A DNA stretch of 64,000 bases from Metapseudomonas sp043392685. GTDB lineage: Bacteria > Pseudomonadota > Gammaproteobacteria > Pseudomonadales > Pseudomonadaceae. The notes under the pieces are model-generated. The model saw only the letters and a program-made list of their open reading frames with translations. It did no database searches and had not been told where the DNA came from. Shown in pieces: positions 50,540-59,145 of this stretch. A program made the position numbers and the translations under genes. The DNA lies in assembly GCA_043392685.1 (NCBI GenBank), contig JBHZGM010000015.1, one strand, 5' to 3'. Positions within the stretch are counted from its first letter, which is position 1, and every line of letters starts with the position of its first letter.

Positions 50540-51700
50540 ATGATCTTCACTCAGGAACACGAAGAACTCCGCCGTACCGTCCGCAGCTTCGTCGACAAGG
50601 AAATCAACCCGCACGTCGATGAGTGGGAAAAGGAAGGCCGCTTCCCGATCCATGAGATTTTCAGGAAGGCCGGCGAGCTGGGCCTGCTGGGCATCTCCAA
50701 GCCGGAGAAATTCGGCGGCATGGGCCTGGACTACAGCTACTCGATCGTCGCCGCCGAAGAGTTCGGCACCATCCACTGCGGCGGCATTCCCATGTCCATC
50801 GGCGTACAGACCGACATGTGCACCCCGGCCCTGGCGCGCTTCGGTTCCGATGAGCTGCGCGAGGAATTCCTGCGCCCGGCCATCGCCGGCGAAATGGTCG
50901 GCTGCATCGGCGTTTCCGAAGTGGGCGCCGGCTCCGACGTGGCCGGGATGAAGACCACCGCGCGCAAGGACGGCAGCGACTACGTGATCAACGGCAGCAA
51001 GATGTGGATCACCAACTCCCCCAGCGCCGACTTCATCTGCCTGCTGGCCAACACCTCGGACGACAAGCCACACATCAACAAGTCGCTGATCATGGTGCCG
51101 ATGAACACCCCCGGCATCACCCTCAGCCCCCACCTCGACAAGCTCGGCATGCGCAGCTCCGAGACCGCCCAGGTGTTCTTCGACAACGTCCGCGTGCCGC
51201 AGCGCTACCGCATCGGCCACGAAGGCGCCGGCTTCATGATGCAGATGCTGCAATTCCAGGAAGAACGCATGTTCGGCGCCGCCAACATGATCAAGGGCCT
51301 GGAGCACTGCGTGGACGTCACCATCGACTACTGCAAGGAGCGCAAGACCTTCGGCCAGCCACTGATCGACAACCAGGTGATCCACTTCCGCATGGCGGAG
51401 CTGATGACCGAGATCGAAGCCCTGCGCGCCCTGGTCTACCAGGCGGTGGAGCTCTACATCACCGGCAAGGACGTCACTCGCCTCGCCTCCATGGCCAAGC
51501 TCAAGGCCGGCCGCCTCGGCCGCGAAGTCAGCGACGCCTGCCTGCAGTACTGGGGCGGCATGGGCTTCATGTGGGACAACCACGTTTCCCGCGCCTACCG
51601 CGATACCCGCCTGGTGTCCATCGGCGGCGGCGCCGACGAAATCATGCTGGGCATCATCTGCAAGCTGATGGGCATCCTGCCGGGCAAGAAGAAGGGCTGA
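50540..51700 (+). CDS. atuD: Citronellyl-CoA dehydrogenase AtuD (386 aa)
   Basis: AtuD is an acyl-CoA dehydrogenase of the IVD/medium-chain type that oxidises citronellyl-CoA to cis-geranyl-CoA with FAD. Motifs are IGVSEVGAGSDVAGMKT (FAD/substrate binding near residue 125), WITNSPSADF (near 155), and a C-terminal YWGGMGFMWDNHVSRAYRDTRL with GGGADEIMLGIICK. The length is that of the family. It is 25 bases after atuC. Confidence 0.95.
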   Translation: MIFTQEHEELRRTVRSFVDKEINPHVDEWEKEGRFPIHEIFRKAGELGLLGISKPEKFGGMGLDYSYSIVAAEEFGTIHCGGIPMSIGVQTDMCTPALARFGSDELREEFLRPAIAGEMVGCIGVSEVGAGSDVAGMKTTARKDGSDYVINGSKMWITNSPSADFICLLANTSDDKPHINKSLIMVPMNTPGITLSPHLDKLGMRSSETAQVFFDNVRVPQRYRIGHEGAGFMMQMLQFQEERMFGAANMIKGLEHCVDVTIDYCKERKTFGQPLIDNQVIHFRMAELMTEIEALRALVYQAVELYITGKDVTRLASMAKLKAGRLGREVSDACLQYWGGMGFMWDNHVSRAYRDTRLVSIGGGADEIMLGIICKLMGILPGKKKG

Positions 51701-51704
51701 AGCC

Positions 51705-52499
51705 ATGACCCTGCCAAACTGCGAAACCCTGCTGCTGGAACAGGCCGCCGGCGTGCTGCACGTCACCCTGAACCGACCGGACAGCCGCAACGCCATGAGT
51801 CTGGCCATGGTCACGGAACTGCGTGCGGTGCTGGCCGCCGTGCGCAACGACCCCGGCGTGCGTGCCCTGGTGCTGCGCGGTGCCGGCGGGCACTTCTGCG
51901 CCGGTGGCGACATCAAGGACATGGCCAGCGCCCGCGCCGCTGGCAGCGACGCCTACCGCAGCCTGAACCGGGCCTTCGGCAGCCTGCTGGAAGAAGCCCA
52001 GGCCCAGCCCCAGGTGTTGCTGGCGGTGCTGGAAGGCGCGGTGCTGGGCGGCGGCTTCGGCCTGGCCTGTGTCTCCGATATCGCCATCGCCCACGCCGGC
52101 GCCCAGTTTGGCCTGCCGGAAACCAGCCTCGGCGTGCTGCCGGCGCAGATTGCCCCCTTCGTGGTCAAGCGCATCGGACTTACCCAGGCACGCCGCCTGG
52201 CGCTCACCGCCGCGCGCTTCGATGGTGCCGAGGCCCTGCGCCTGGGCCTGGTGCATTTCGCCGAGGCCGATACCGCTGGCGTCGAGCAGCGCCTGGCCGA
52301 AAGCCTGGAGCAGGTCCGACGCTGCGCCCCCAGCGCCAACGCCCGGACCAAGGCCCTGCTGCTGGCCAGCGAAGAGGAGCCGCTGGCCGCCCTGCTGGAC
52401 AACGCCGCCGAGCAGTTCGCCGCAGCCGTCGCCGGCCCCGAAGGCACCGAGGGCACCCTGGCCTTCGTGCAGAAGCGCAAGCCCGTCTGGGCACAGTGA
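51705..52499 (+). CDS. atuE: Isohexenylglutaconyl-CoA hydratase AtuE (264 aa)
   Basis: This crotonase-family enzyme hydrates isohexenylglutaconyl-CoA to the 3-hydroxy acid CoA. The oxyanion-hole segments are HFCAGGDIKDMASA (near residue 65) and LEGAVLGGGFGLACVSDIAIAHAGAQFGLPETSLGVLP (residue 108 onward by position). It begins 4 bases after atuD. The stop is followed by a 10-bp palindrome before atuF. Confidence 0.94.
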   Translation: MTLPNCETLLLEQAAGVLHVTLNRPDSRNAMSLAMVTELRAVLAAVRNDPGVRALVLRGAGGHFCAGGDIKDMASARAAGSDAYRSLNRAFGSLLEEAQAQPQVLLAVLEGAVLGGGFGLACVSDIAIAHAGAQFGLPETSLGVLPAQIAPFVVKRIGLTQARRLALTAARFDGAEALRLGLVHFAEADTAGVEQRLAESLEQVRRCAPSANARTKALLLASEEEPLAALLDNAAEQFAAAVAGPEGTEGTLAFVQKRKPVWAQ

Positions 52500-52522
52500 C
52501 CCACCACTCACACCGAACAGCC

Positions 52523-52544
52523 CCCTCTCCCTTCAGGGAGAGGG
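52523..52544. repeat. Palindrome in the atuE-atuF gap
   Basis: CCCTCTCCCT-TC-AGGGAGAGGG is a perfect 10-bp inverted repeat, followed by TTGGGGAGAGGG. It matches the third hairpin of the element at 14148-14235, so both belong to one dispersed repeat type. It sits inside an operon. Confidence 0.7.
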
Positions 52545-52566
52545 TTGGGGAGAGGGAATAAACACC

Positions 52567-54552
52567 ATGCCCGCTTTCAACAAGATTCTGATTGCCAACC
52601 GCGGCGAGATCGCCTGCCGGGTAATGCGCACCGCCCAGGCGCTCGGCTACCGCACCGTCGCCGTCTATAGCGAAGCCGACGCCGACGCCCGCCATGTACA
52701 GCTGGCGGACGAGGCAGTGTGCATCGGCCCGGCGCCGGTGGGGCAGTCCTACCTGTCGGTTGCGGCCCTCCTCGAAGCCGCCCGCAAGACCGGCGCCGAC
52801 GCCGTTCACCCCGGCTACGGCTTCCTCTCCGAGAACGCCGACTTCGCCCGCGCCTGCGAGGCGGCCGGCATCGTCTTCATCGGCCCCACGGTGGAGGCCA
52901 TCCACCTGATGGGCAGCAAGCGCCTGTCCAAGCTGGCCATGCTCGAAGCCGGCGTGCCCTGCATTCCCGGCTACGAAGGCGCCGAGCAGGACGACGCCAC
53001 GCTGGCCCGCGAAGCCGAACGTATCGGCTACCCGCTGATGATCAAGGCCAGCGCCGGCGGCGGCGGACGCGGCATGCGCCTGGTTAACGGTGCGGATCAG
53101 CTGACGGCGCAACTGCGCACGGCCCGCTCGGAAGCACTGAACGCCTTCGGCAGTGCCGAGCTGATCCTGGAAAAGGCGGTGATCCAGCCGCGCCATGTGG
53201 AAATCCAGGTGTTCGGCGACCAGCACGGCAACCTCGTCTACCTCGGCGAACGGGATTGCTCCGTGCAGCGCCGCCACCAGAAAGTCATCGAAGAAGCCCC
53301 CTGCCCGGTCATGACGCCGGAACTGCGCCGGGCCATGGGCGAAGCCGCGGTGAAGGCCGCGCGCACGGTGAACTACGTGGGCGCCGGCACGGTGGAGTTC
53401 CTGCTGGATGCCAGTGGCGCCTTCTACTTCCTGGAAATGAACACCCGCCTGCAGGTCGAGCACCCGGTGACCGAGCTGATCACCGGCCAGGACCTGGTGG
53501 CCTGGCAGATTCGCGTGGCCGAGGGCCAACCGCTGCCATTGAAGCAGGACGAGATCCAGCTCAACGGCCATGCCATGGAAGTGCGCCTCTACGCCGAAGA
53601 CCCGGCCGCTGGTTTCCTGCCCCAGACCGGCGACGTGCTGCGCTGGGAGCCGGCCGAGCTGGAGGGCATCCGCATCGATCACGGCCTGCTGGAAGGCCAG
53701 GCCGTAACGCCCTTCTACGACCCCATGCTGGCGAAGGTGATCGCCTGGGGCGCTACCCGCGAGGAGGCCCGGCGCAAACTGGCTCGCGCCGTGGAGGATT
53801 GCGTGCTCCTCGGCGTTAAGGGCAACCAGCGCTTCCTCGCCAACCTGTTGCGCCACCCGCAGTTCGCCGCCGGGGAAGCCACCACTGCGTTCATCGGCGA
53901 AACCTTCGGTGCCGACCCGAGCCTGGCACCGCAGGCGGCATCTCCCGCCGAGCTGGCGATAGCCGCCAGCCTGCTCTACCAGGCCTCTGCCACCGCCAGC
54001 GCCCACCAGGCCGGCCTGGCCGGCTGGCGCAGCGCCGGCAGCGCGCCCTGGCGCCTGACCCTGCGCCAGGGCGAGCAGAAGCACAGCGTGGAACTGGCCG
54101 TGCAGGACGCCGGCCAGCAACCGCGCCTGCTGGCCAGGGTGGCCGACACGGAAGTCGCCATCCGCCTGCTGGCCGCCGACGGCCGCTGGGCGCTGCTGGA
54201 ACTGGACGGCATCCGCCGCCGAATCGCTTACCACCAACAGGCCACGCAGCTCTGGCTGTTCGGCCAGCACGGCAATCTGGAACTGCAGGACGTCACCCAC
54301 GAAGCCGCCGGCGGACAGGCCAGCGCTGCTTCCGGCACAGTGAAGGCGCCCATGGATGGCGCCATCGTCGACGTGCTGGTGAGCGAGGGTGATCGGGTCG
54401 GCAAGGGCCAGCTGCTGGTGGTGCTGGAAGCCATGAAGATGGAACACCCGCTGAAGGCCGGCGTGGACGGCGTGATCCGCCGCGTCCAGGTCAGCCGCGG
54501 CGACCAGGTGAAGAGTCGCCAGTTGCTGGTGGAAGTCGAAGAAGCCCTGTAG
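52567..54552 (+). CDS. atuF: Geranyl-CoA carboxylase alpha subunit AtuF (661 aa)
   Basis: AtuF has an N-terminal biotin carboxylase domain (ILIANRGEIACRVMRTAQALGY, then KASAGGGGRGMRLV and FLEMNTRLQVEHPVTE) and a C-terminal biotin carrier domain with the biotin Lys in VVLEAMKMEHPLKAGVDG near residue 627. The middle linker is Ala-rich. With AtuC it forms the geranyl-CoA carboxylase. The ATG at 52567 has GGAGAGGG 10 bases upstream from the repeat next to it. The family is shared with LiuD, so the atu context decides the name. Confidence 0.96.
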   Translation: MPAFNKILIANRGEIACRVMRTAQALGYRTVAVYSEADADARHVQLADEAVCIGPAPVGQSYLSVAALLEAARKTGADAVHPGYGFLSENADFARACEAAGIVFIGPTVEAIHLMGSKRLSKLAMLEAGVPCIPGYEGAEQDDATLAREAERIGYPLMIKASAGGGGRGMRLVNGADQLTAQLRTARSEALNAFGSAELILEKAVIQPRHVEIQVFGDQHGNLVYLGERDCSVQRRHQKVIEEAPCPVMTPELRRAMGEAAVKAARTVNYVGAGTVEFLLDASGAFYFLEMNTRLQVEHPVTELITGQDLVAWQIRVAEGQPLPLKQDEIQLNGHAMEVRLYAEDPAAGFLPQTGDVLRWEPAELEGIRIDHGLLEGQAVTPFYDPMLAKVIAWGATREEARRKLARAVEDCVLLGVKGNQRFLANLLRHPQFAAGEATTAFIGETFGADPSLAPQAASPAELAIAASLLYQASATASAHQAGLAGWRSAGSAPWRLTLRQGEQKHSVELAVQDAGQQPRLLARVADTEVAIRLLAADGRWALLELDGIRRRIAYHQQATQLWLFGQHGNLELQDVTHEAAGGQASAASGTVKAPMDGAIVDVLVSEGDRVGKGQLLVVLEAMKMEHPLKAGVDGVIRRVQVSRGDQVKSRQLLVEVEEAL

Positions 54553-54617
54553 AGGCGAGCTCATTCGCCAGGGGCCGCCACGCGGCCCCGGACGACAACA
54601 AGAATCAGGAGGTCCAG

Positions 54618-55442
54618 ATGTCCCTTTCCGGCAAGACCCTGTTCATCACCGGCGCCAGCCGTGGCATCGGCCGCGAGATCGCCCTGCGCGCCGCCGCCGA
54701 TGGCGCCAATATCGTCATCGCCGCCAAGAGCGCCGAGCCCCACCCCAAGCTCGCCGGCACCATCTTCAGCGTCGCCGAGGAAGTGCAGGCCGCTGGCGGC
54801 AATGCTTTGCCGCTGCAACTGGACGTGCGTGACGAAAACGCCGTGGGCACGGCCATGGCCAGGGCCGCCGAGCACTTCGGCGGCCTCGATGCCCTGGTCA
54901 ACAATGCCGGCGCCATCAAGCTGGTGGGCGTCGAACGCCTGGAACCCAAGCGTTTCGACCTGATGTACCAGATCAACACCCGCGCGGTGATGGTCTGCAG
55001 CCAGGCCGCCCTGCCCTACCTCAAACAAAGCGCCAGCGGCCACATTCTCAACCTCTCGCCACCGCTGAACCTGGCGCCAAAATGGTTTGCCCAGCACGGC
55101 CCCTACACCGTCACCAAGTACGGCATGAGCATGCTCACCCTGGGCATGAGCGAGGAGTTCAAGCGCTACGGCATCAGCGTAAACTCGCTGTGGCCGAAGA
55201 CCATGATCGCCACGGCCGCCATCGAGTTCGAGCTGGGCAGCCGCGACGCCTTCAAGCGCGCCCGCACCCCGGCGATCATGGCCGACGCCGCCTACGCCAT
55301 CCTCACCAGCCAGGGCCGCAGCATCACCGGTCGCCTGCTGATCGACGAAGAGATCCTGCGCGAACAGGGCCAGACCGAATTCGAACAGTACCGCTACGAC
55401 CCACAGGGCGGCTCGCTGGTACCGGATCTGTTCCTCGACTGA
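54618..55442 (+). CDS. atuG: Short-chain dehydrogenase AtuG (274 aa)
   Basis: An SDR with TGASRGIGREIALRAA near residue 12, NNAGAI near 97 and the YxxxK pair in GPYTVTKYGMSM near 170 (Tyr-Thr-Val-Thr-Lys). It resembles the SCP2-type hydroxysteroid dehydrogenase-like SDRs. It is probably involved in oxidation of the terpenol or of a hydroxyacyl-CoA in the atu pathway. The ATG follows AGGAGGT with 7 bases between. It is last in the atu run; no atuH (acyl-CoA ligase) follows. Confidence 0.92.
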   Translation: MSLSGKTLFITGASRGIGREIALRAAADGANIVIAAKSAEPHPKLAGTIFSVAEEVQAAGGNALPLQLDVRDENAVGTAMARAAEHFGGLDALVNNAGAIKLVGVERLEPKRFDLMYQINTRAVMVCSQAALPYLKQSASGHILNLSPPLNLAPKWFAQHGPYTVTKYGMSMLTLGMSEEFKRYGISVNSLWPKTMIATAAIEFELGSRDAFKRARTPAIMADAAYAILTSQGRSITGRLLIDEEILREQGQTEFEQYRYDPQGGSLVPDLFLD

Positions 55443-55492
55443 GTCCGCTTGGCTTCGATTCCACCAGGCCTTGCTGAACGGGGGCCGACGTC

Positions 55493-55999
55493 CTAGCGCT
55501 TGAACTCGAACTGCAGCTCGGCGCCCTCCACCGAACGCCAGTAGTCGTCTTCCCGCTCGTTGTGGATCAGCTTGCCGTTGAGCTGGAAGGGGCTTTGCGG
55601 GGCGGGCTTTTCCACGAACATCTGCGGCAACAGTGGCTGGTCAGGCAACTCGGCCGTCACCTCGATCGGCTGCAACTGATCCTCCAGCTCCTTCGGCAGG
55701 GTGAGGTCCAGCTTGGCCTTGGGCAGCGGGGCCGCAACAGCCGGCTCCGTGGACGGTTTGGCCGGCTTGGCCGGGACGTGAGGCATTGGCGCAGGCTGCG
55801 GTGTCGGCGCGGGCGCTGGCGGCGCTGGCCTGGACTCGGGCACCGCCGGCGTCTCCACGGGTGCGGCCGGCTCCGGCGCCGGGCTGGAGGTGAGCGGCGG
55901 TGGCGCCGGAGGCGCTTTGGGCTGGGACGGCGTGTCCTTGTCGCAAGCCGCCAGCAGGGTCAGTGCCAGGGCGGCACAAAGCAGATGAATCGAACGCAT
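55493..55999 (-). CDS. Pro-rich lipoprotein of unknown function (168 aa)
   Basis: The N-terminus MRSIHLLCAALALTLLAAC is a lipoprotein signal with the lipobox LLAAC. A long Pro/Ala segment follows (residues 27-95), then a short C-terminal domain (KAKLDLTLPKELEDQLQPIEV ... NEREDDYWRSVEGAELQFEFKR). I do not recognise a domain. It lies 76 bases after the anti-sigma gene and is probably the last gene of the ECF operon. Confidence 0.75.
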   Translation of the reverse strand: MRSIHLLCAALALTLLAACDKDTPSQPKAPPAPPPLTSSPAPEPAAPVETPAVPESRPAPPAPAPTPQPAPMPHVPAKPAKPSTEPAVAAPLPKAKLDLTLPKELEDQLQPIEVTAELPDQPLLPQMFVEKPAPQSPFQLNGKLIHNEREDDYWRSVEGAELQFEFKR

Positions 56000-56075
56000 G
56001 GAAGCACTCGCCAGGGCGAAGATGGCGCAATGCTCCACCTTGGCCAGCATCGTGGCAAGTCCGCCGTGATCGCCT

Positions 56076-56744
56076 TCAGCGCTCACGTTCCATCTCGCGC
56101 AGTTCCGCCGCGATATCCCGCTGCGGATAGCGCGCCTGCAGTTCGTCCAGCAGCTTGTGCGCTTCCTCGCGCTTGCCCGCCTTTTCCAGTTCCAGCACGC
56201 TGCGCAGGTCGGCATCGATCCCGGCGGGCGCCACCTTGATCCTGGCCGTCTCCACCTTGGGTGCGGCCTCCTCCTGGGCCATGGGCTCCGCCTGGCGTAC
56301 CTCTTCACGGACGCTGTCGGCCATGGCCGATGCCTTCTTCTCGGCGCGGACCGCCGGGCTGGCAAATGTGGCCGGTGCAGCCCTGGACATGGGCGCGGCG
56401 GCCGGGGCCGGCGCGGAATACTGCGCGGGGCTGGCAGGCGGCGCGTCGAAACGCTGCTGGGCCTCGTCCTGGGTGCGCAAGGTCAGGCTCAGGCCGATGC
56501 CCAGGGTGGCGAAGCCGGCCACGGCAACCGCCCAGCGCTGCCGACCGCCGGCACCGAACAGCCAGGTATGCAGGCGCCCGGCGAGAGACGGGCGAGGTTC
56601 GGGGCAGTTCCGGGTGGCCTGGGCAGCAGCCGCAGCGAGGATGCGCTCATCCAGCGCCGTAGAAGGTTCGTCGTGGCAGTGGCGGCGATAGTGTTCGAGC
56701 AGTTCCCGTTCCATGGCGTCCGGCTTGTGCAGGTCTTGGTTCAT
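56076..56744 (-). CDS. sbrR: Membrane anti-sigma factor, SbrR-like (222 aa)
   Basis: An N-terminal acidic/His region (LLEHYRRHCHDEPSTALDERIL) is followed by a membrane helix (WAVAVAGFATLGIGLSLTLR near residue 80) and an Ala/Pro-rich, then charged periplasmic part. This is the layout of an anti-sigma factor. The ATG overlaps the sigma gene stop (ATGA). In P. aeruginosa the sbrIR pair near atu controls swarming and biofilm; the position here matches, so the symbol is by context. Confidence 0.78.
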   Translation of the reverse strand: MNQDLHKPDAMERELLEHYRRHCHDEPSTALDERILAAAAAQATRNCPEPRPSLAGRLHTWLFGAGGRQRWAVAVAGFATLGIGLSLTLRTQDEAQQRFDAPPASPAQYSAPAPAAAPMSRAAPATFASPAVRAEKKASAMADSVREEVRQAEPMAQEEAAPKVETARIKVAPAGIDADLRSVLELEKAGKREEAHKLLDELQARYPQRDIAAELREMERER

Positions 56745-57331
56745 GCGGATACCTCCTCGGCCGCAGCCGGGTCGGCCAGCAGCCGACGCAACTTCTGCAA
56801 CGCATAGCGCAGGCGGCTTTTCACCGTCTCCGCGGGTGTACGGGTAAGTTCGGCGATCTCGGTCAGTTCCAGGTCGCCGTGGGCGCGCAGCAGGAACACT
56901 TCGCGCTGCTCGCCCGGCAGTTCGTCCAGGGCCGCGCGCAGGCGCTGCTGGTCCCGGCTCAGGGACAGCTCGCGCTCGGGGTCCTGGCTCTCCCCCGGCA
57001 GCGCGTCGCCGTGCAGCGTCTCATCGAAGGCTTCTTCACGGCCCTGCAGGCGGCCGTGCTTGCGCCAGTGGTCGATCAGGCGATTGCGGGCGATCTGGTA
57101 GAGCCAGGTCTTGAAGCTGGCCTGCCCGAGTGGCGACGATTCGCTGCGGATCAGGTTCAGCCAGGTTTCCTGGAAAATTTCCTCGGCCAGCGCGCCGTCG
57201 CCGCACAGGCCGCAGAGAAAACGGTAGAGGCCGAGGCGATGGCGCGCGTAGAGCACGCCAAAGGCCTCGGCATCGCCATTCCGGTAACGCCGCAGCAAGG
57301 CAGCGTCGTCATCCGTGAGAGTCGCGTTCAC
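56741..57331 (-). CDS. sbrI: ECF sigma factor, SbrI-like (196 aa, GTG start)
   Basis: Sigma region 2 is AFGVLYARHRLGLYRFLCGLCGDGALAEEIFQETWLNLIRS and FKTWLYQIARNRLIDHWRKH (about residues 20-95; given as motifs). Region 4 is LPGEQREVFLLRAHGDLELTEIAELTRTPAETVKSRLRYALQKLRR. The GTG lies one base after the VWA gene stop with AAGGAA before it. It is followed by its anti-sigma gene with 4-base overlap. The place between atu genes and a MocR gene is that of sbrI in P. aeruginosa. Confidence 0.85.
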   Translation of the reverse strand: MNATLTDDDAALLRRYRNGDAEAFGVLYARHRLGLYRFLCGLCGDGALAEEIFQETWLNLIRSESSPLGQASFKTWLYQIARNRLIDHWRKHGRLQGREEAFDETLHGDALPGESQDPERELSLSRDQQRLRAALDELPGEQREVFLLRAHGDLELTEIAELTRTPAETVKSRLRYALQKLRRLLADPAAAEEVSA

Positions 57332-57332
57332 G

Positions 57333-59057
57333 TCATTCCTTCCGCGCGTGGGATGGGGCAGGAGTTTGCAAGCTTTGCGCGAGTTCCACCAGTTGCACGA
57401 ATTCACCGCGCAGGCCGAAGCGATCGTCACCACGGGCCCCGCGTGCCAGCGCTGCGCTGTCGGCCAGGCTGAAGTCGCCGGTGTACTGGCCACCCTTGAG
57501 TTGCTGGGCGAAAGCCGCAACCGCGGCGGCGAAACGCAGGTCCTCGCTGGCCTGCACCAACGGGAGCGCCTTGCCGGCGACGATGGGCCGCTCCAGCAGG
57601 CGGCTCTGCTCGGAGCCCGGCGCCTTGTAGCGCACCCGCAGCCAGGCCAGCTCGCCAGCCTTGCCCTCGGGCTTCGCGGTGTTCTGGTAGCGCAGCGGCT
57701 CCAACCAGCCCTTGGCACCAGCGGGGACGATCTCGTACAGGGCGGTGATGGTATGCCCGGCCCCGATCTCGCCCGCATCCACCTTGTCATTGCTGAAGTC
57801 TTCCCGCTTGAGGGCACGATTCTCATAGCCCAGCAGACGGTATTCACTCACTTCGGCGGGGTTGAACTCCAGCTGCAGTTTCACATCCCGCGCCACCACC
57901 GAAAGCGTCGAGCCAAGCTGGTCCACCAGCACCTTGCGCGCCTCGCGCAGGTTGTCGATGTAGGCGTAGTTGCCGTCGCCGGCGTCAGCCAGTTGCTCCA
58001 TCAGCCGCTCGTTGTAGTTGTCCACGCCGAAACCCAGGGTGGTCAGGGAAACCCCGCCCTTGCGCTTCTGCGCGGCCAGTTGCTTGAGGCTGTCGAAATC
58101 GCTGATGCCTACATTGAAGTCGCCGTCGGTGGCCAGGAGGATGCGGTTTATGCCTTGCGGGATCAGGCCCTTCTGCGCTTCGGCATAGGCCAGCTGAATG
58201 CCCGACTCGCCCGCCGTGGAGCCGCCCGCACTGAGCTGTTCGATGGCCGCGCGGATCTTCGACTTCTCGTTGCCCGGCGTGGAACCCAGCACCACCCTCG
58301 CCTCCCCGGCATAGGTGACCAGGGAGACGCGGTCCTGCGGGCGCAACTGGTCCACCAACAGTTTGAGAGTGCCCTGCACCATGGGCAGGCCTTCGCGGCG
58401 GTCCATGGAGCCCGAGACGTCCACCAGGAATACCAGGTTGGCCGGGGGCAGTTGCTCGACGCTGCTGTCGGCGGCCCTGATCGCCACGCGCAGCAGGCGG
58501 GTTTGCGGATTCCAGGGGGTCTGCGCCTGCTCGACGCCGATGCCGAAGGGCACATCGCCTTGCGGCAGCGGGTAGCCGTAAGGGAAGTAGTTGACCATCT
58601 CCTCCAGCCGCACGGCATCCGCTGGCGGCAGCTGGCCGCCGTTGAGGAAGCGCCGCACATTGGCGTAGCTGCCGGTGTCGACATCGATGCTGAAGGTGGA
58701 GACCGGATCGCTGGCGACCGCGTGGACCGGGTTGTCGGGAAGATACTGGTACTGCTCGCGGGGCACGTCGCGATAGCCAGGCTGCAGCACATCCGCCATC
58801 GGGGCAGGGGCAAGCATGGGCATCTGCCGCACCTCGGCGGCGTAATCGGCACGCTTGGCCGTGGCTGCCCGCGCGCTGGCCTTGCTTTCCTCGAGCAGTT
58901 CCGGCTCCACCTGGGGCGATGCCGGCGGCGGCGCCTCGGCCTTGCCGCTGGCAGGCGCGGACGCATCCTGCCCACTGCAGGCGGCCAGGGCCAGCAGCAA
59001 GCCGGCGGTAAAGCCGGCTGCCAGGGGTTGGTGCTGAAGGAAACTGTGGCTGGACAT
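57333..59057 (-). CDS. VWA-domain lipoprotein, YfbK/DUF3520-type (574 aa)
   Basis: The lipoprotein signal ends LLLALAACSG (Cys near residue 27). An Ala-rich region leads to a domain with VNYFPYGYPLPQGDVPF, the von Willebrand A domain with MIDAS motif LVFLVDVSGSMDRREGLPMVQG (Asp-x-Ser-x-Ser near residue 212), and the C-terminal DUF3520 region. It is first of the operon VWA-sbrI-sbrR-lipoprotein. The stop is directly before the sigma gene, so expression is coupled. It may pass an envelope signal or bind metal-dependent partners. Confidence 0.88.
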   Translation of the reverse strand: MSSHSFLQHQPLAAGFTAGLLLALAACSGQDASAPASGKAEAPPPASPQVEPELLEESKASARAATAKRADYAAEVRQMPMLAPAPMADVLQPGYRDVPREQYQYLPDNPVHAVASDPVSTFSIDVDTGSYANVRRFLNGGQLPPADAVRLEEMVNYFPYGYPLPQGDVPFGIGVEQAQTPWNPQTRLLRVAIRAADSSVEQLPPANLVFLVDVSGSMDRREGLPMVQGTLKLLVDQLRPQDRVSLVTYAGEARVVLGSTPGNEKSKIRAAIEQLSAGGSTAGESGIQLAYAEAQKGLIPQGINRILLATDGDFNVGISDFDSLKQLAAQKRKGGVSLTTLGFGVDNYNERLMEQLADAGDGNYAYIDNLREARKVLVDQLGSTLSVVARDVKLQLEFNPAEVSEYRLLGYENRALKREDFSNDKVDAGEIGAGHTITALYEIVPAGAKGWLEPLRYQNTAKPEGKAGELAWLRVRYKAPGSEQSRLLERPIVAGKALPLVQASEDLRFAAAVAAFAQQLKGGQYTGDFSLADSAALARGARGDDRFGLRGEFVQLVELAQSLQTPAPSHARKE

Positions 59058-59094
59058 GGGACGCCTCCTGGGAACGAATGAGCCATTCGCACCA

Positions 59095-59125
59095 GTAGAC
59101 GGAGGCGCCGCGCCGAACGGGTTAA
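59095..59125 (-). promoter_or_regulatory. Candidate ECF-type promoter of the VWA-sbrI operon
   Basis: On the minus strand TTAACCC (59125-59119) and CGTCTAC (59101-59095) are separated by 17 bases, similar to the AAC...CGTC/TCTA pattern of ECF promoters. It lies 38 bases before the VWA start. If true, SbrI drives its own operon. This is pattern-matching only. Confidence 0.4.
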
Positions 59126-59145
59126 GGCTGCGTGGAAAATAGCCC

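Noticed and set aside
52569..54552. Methylcrotonyl-CoA carboxylase alpha (liuD) for the gene at 52567
   Set aside because: The families are close, but the neighbours (atuA-E, G and AtuR operators) fit geranyl-CoA carboxylase.
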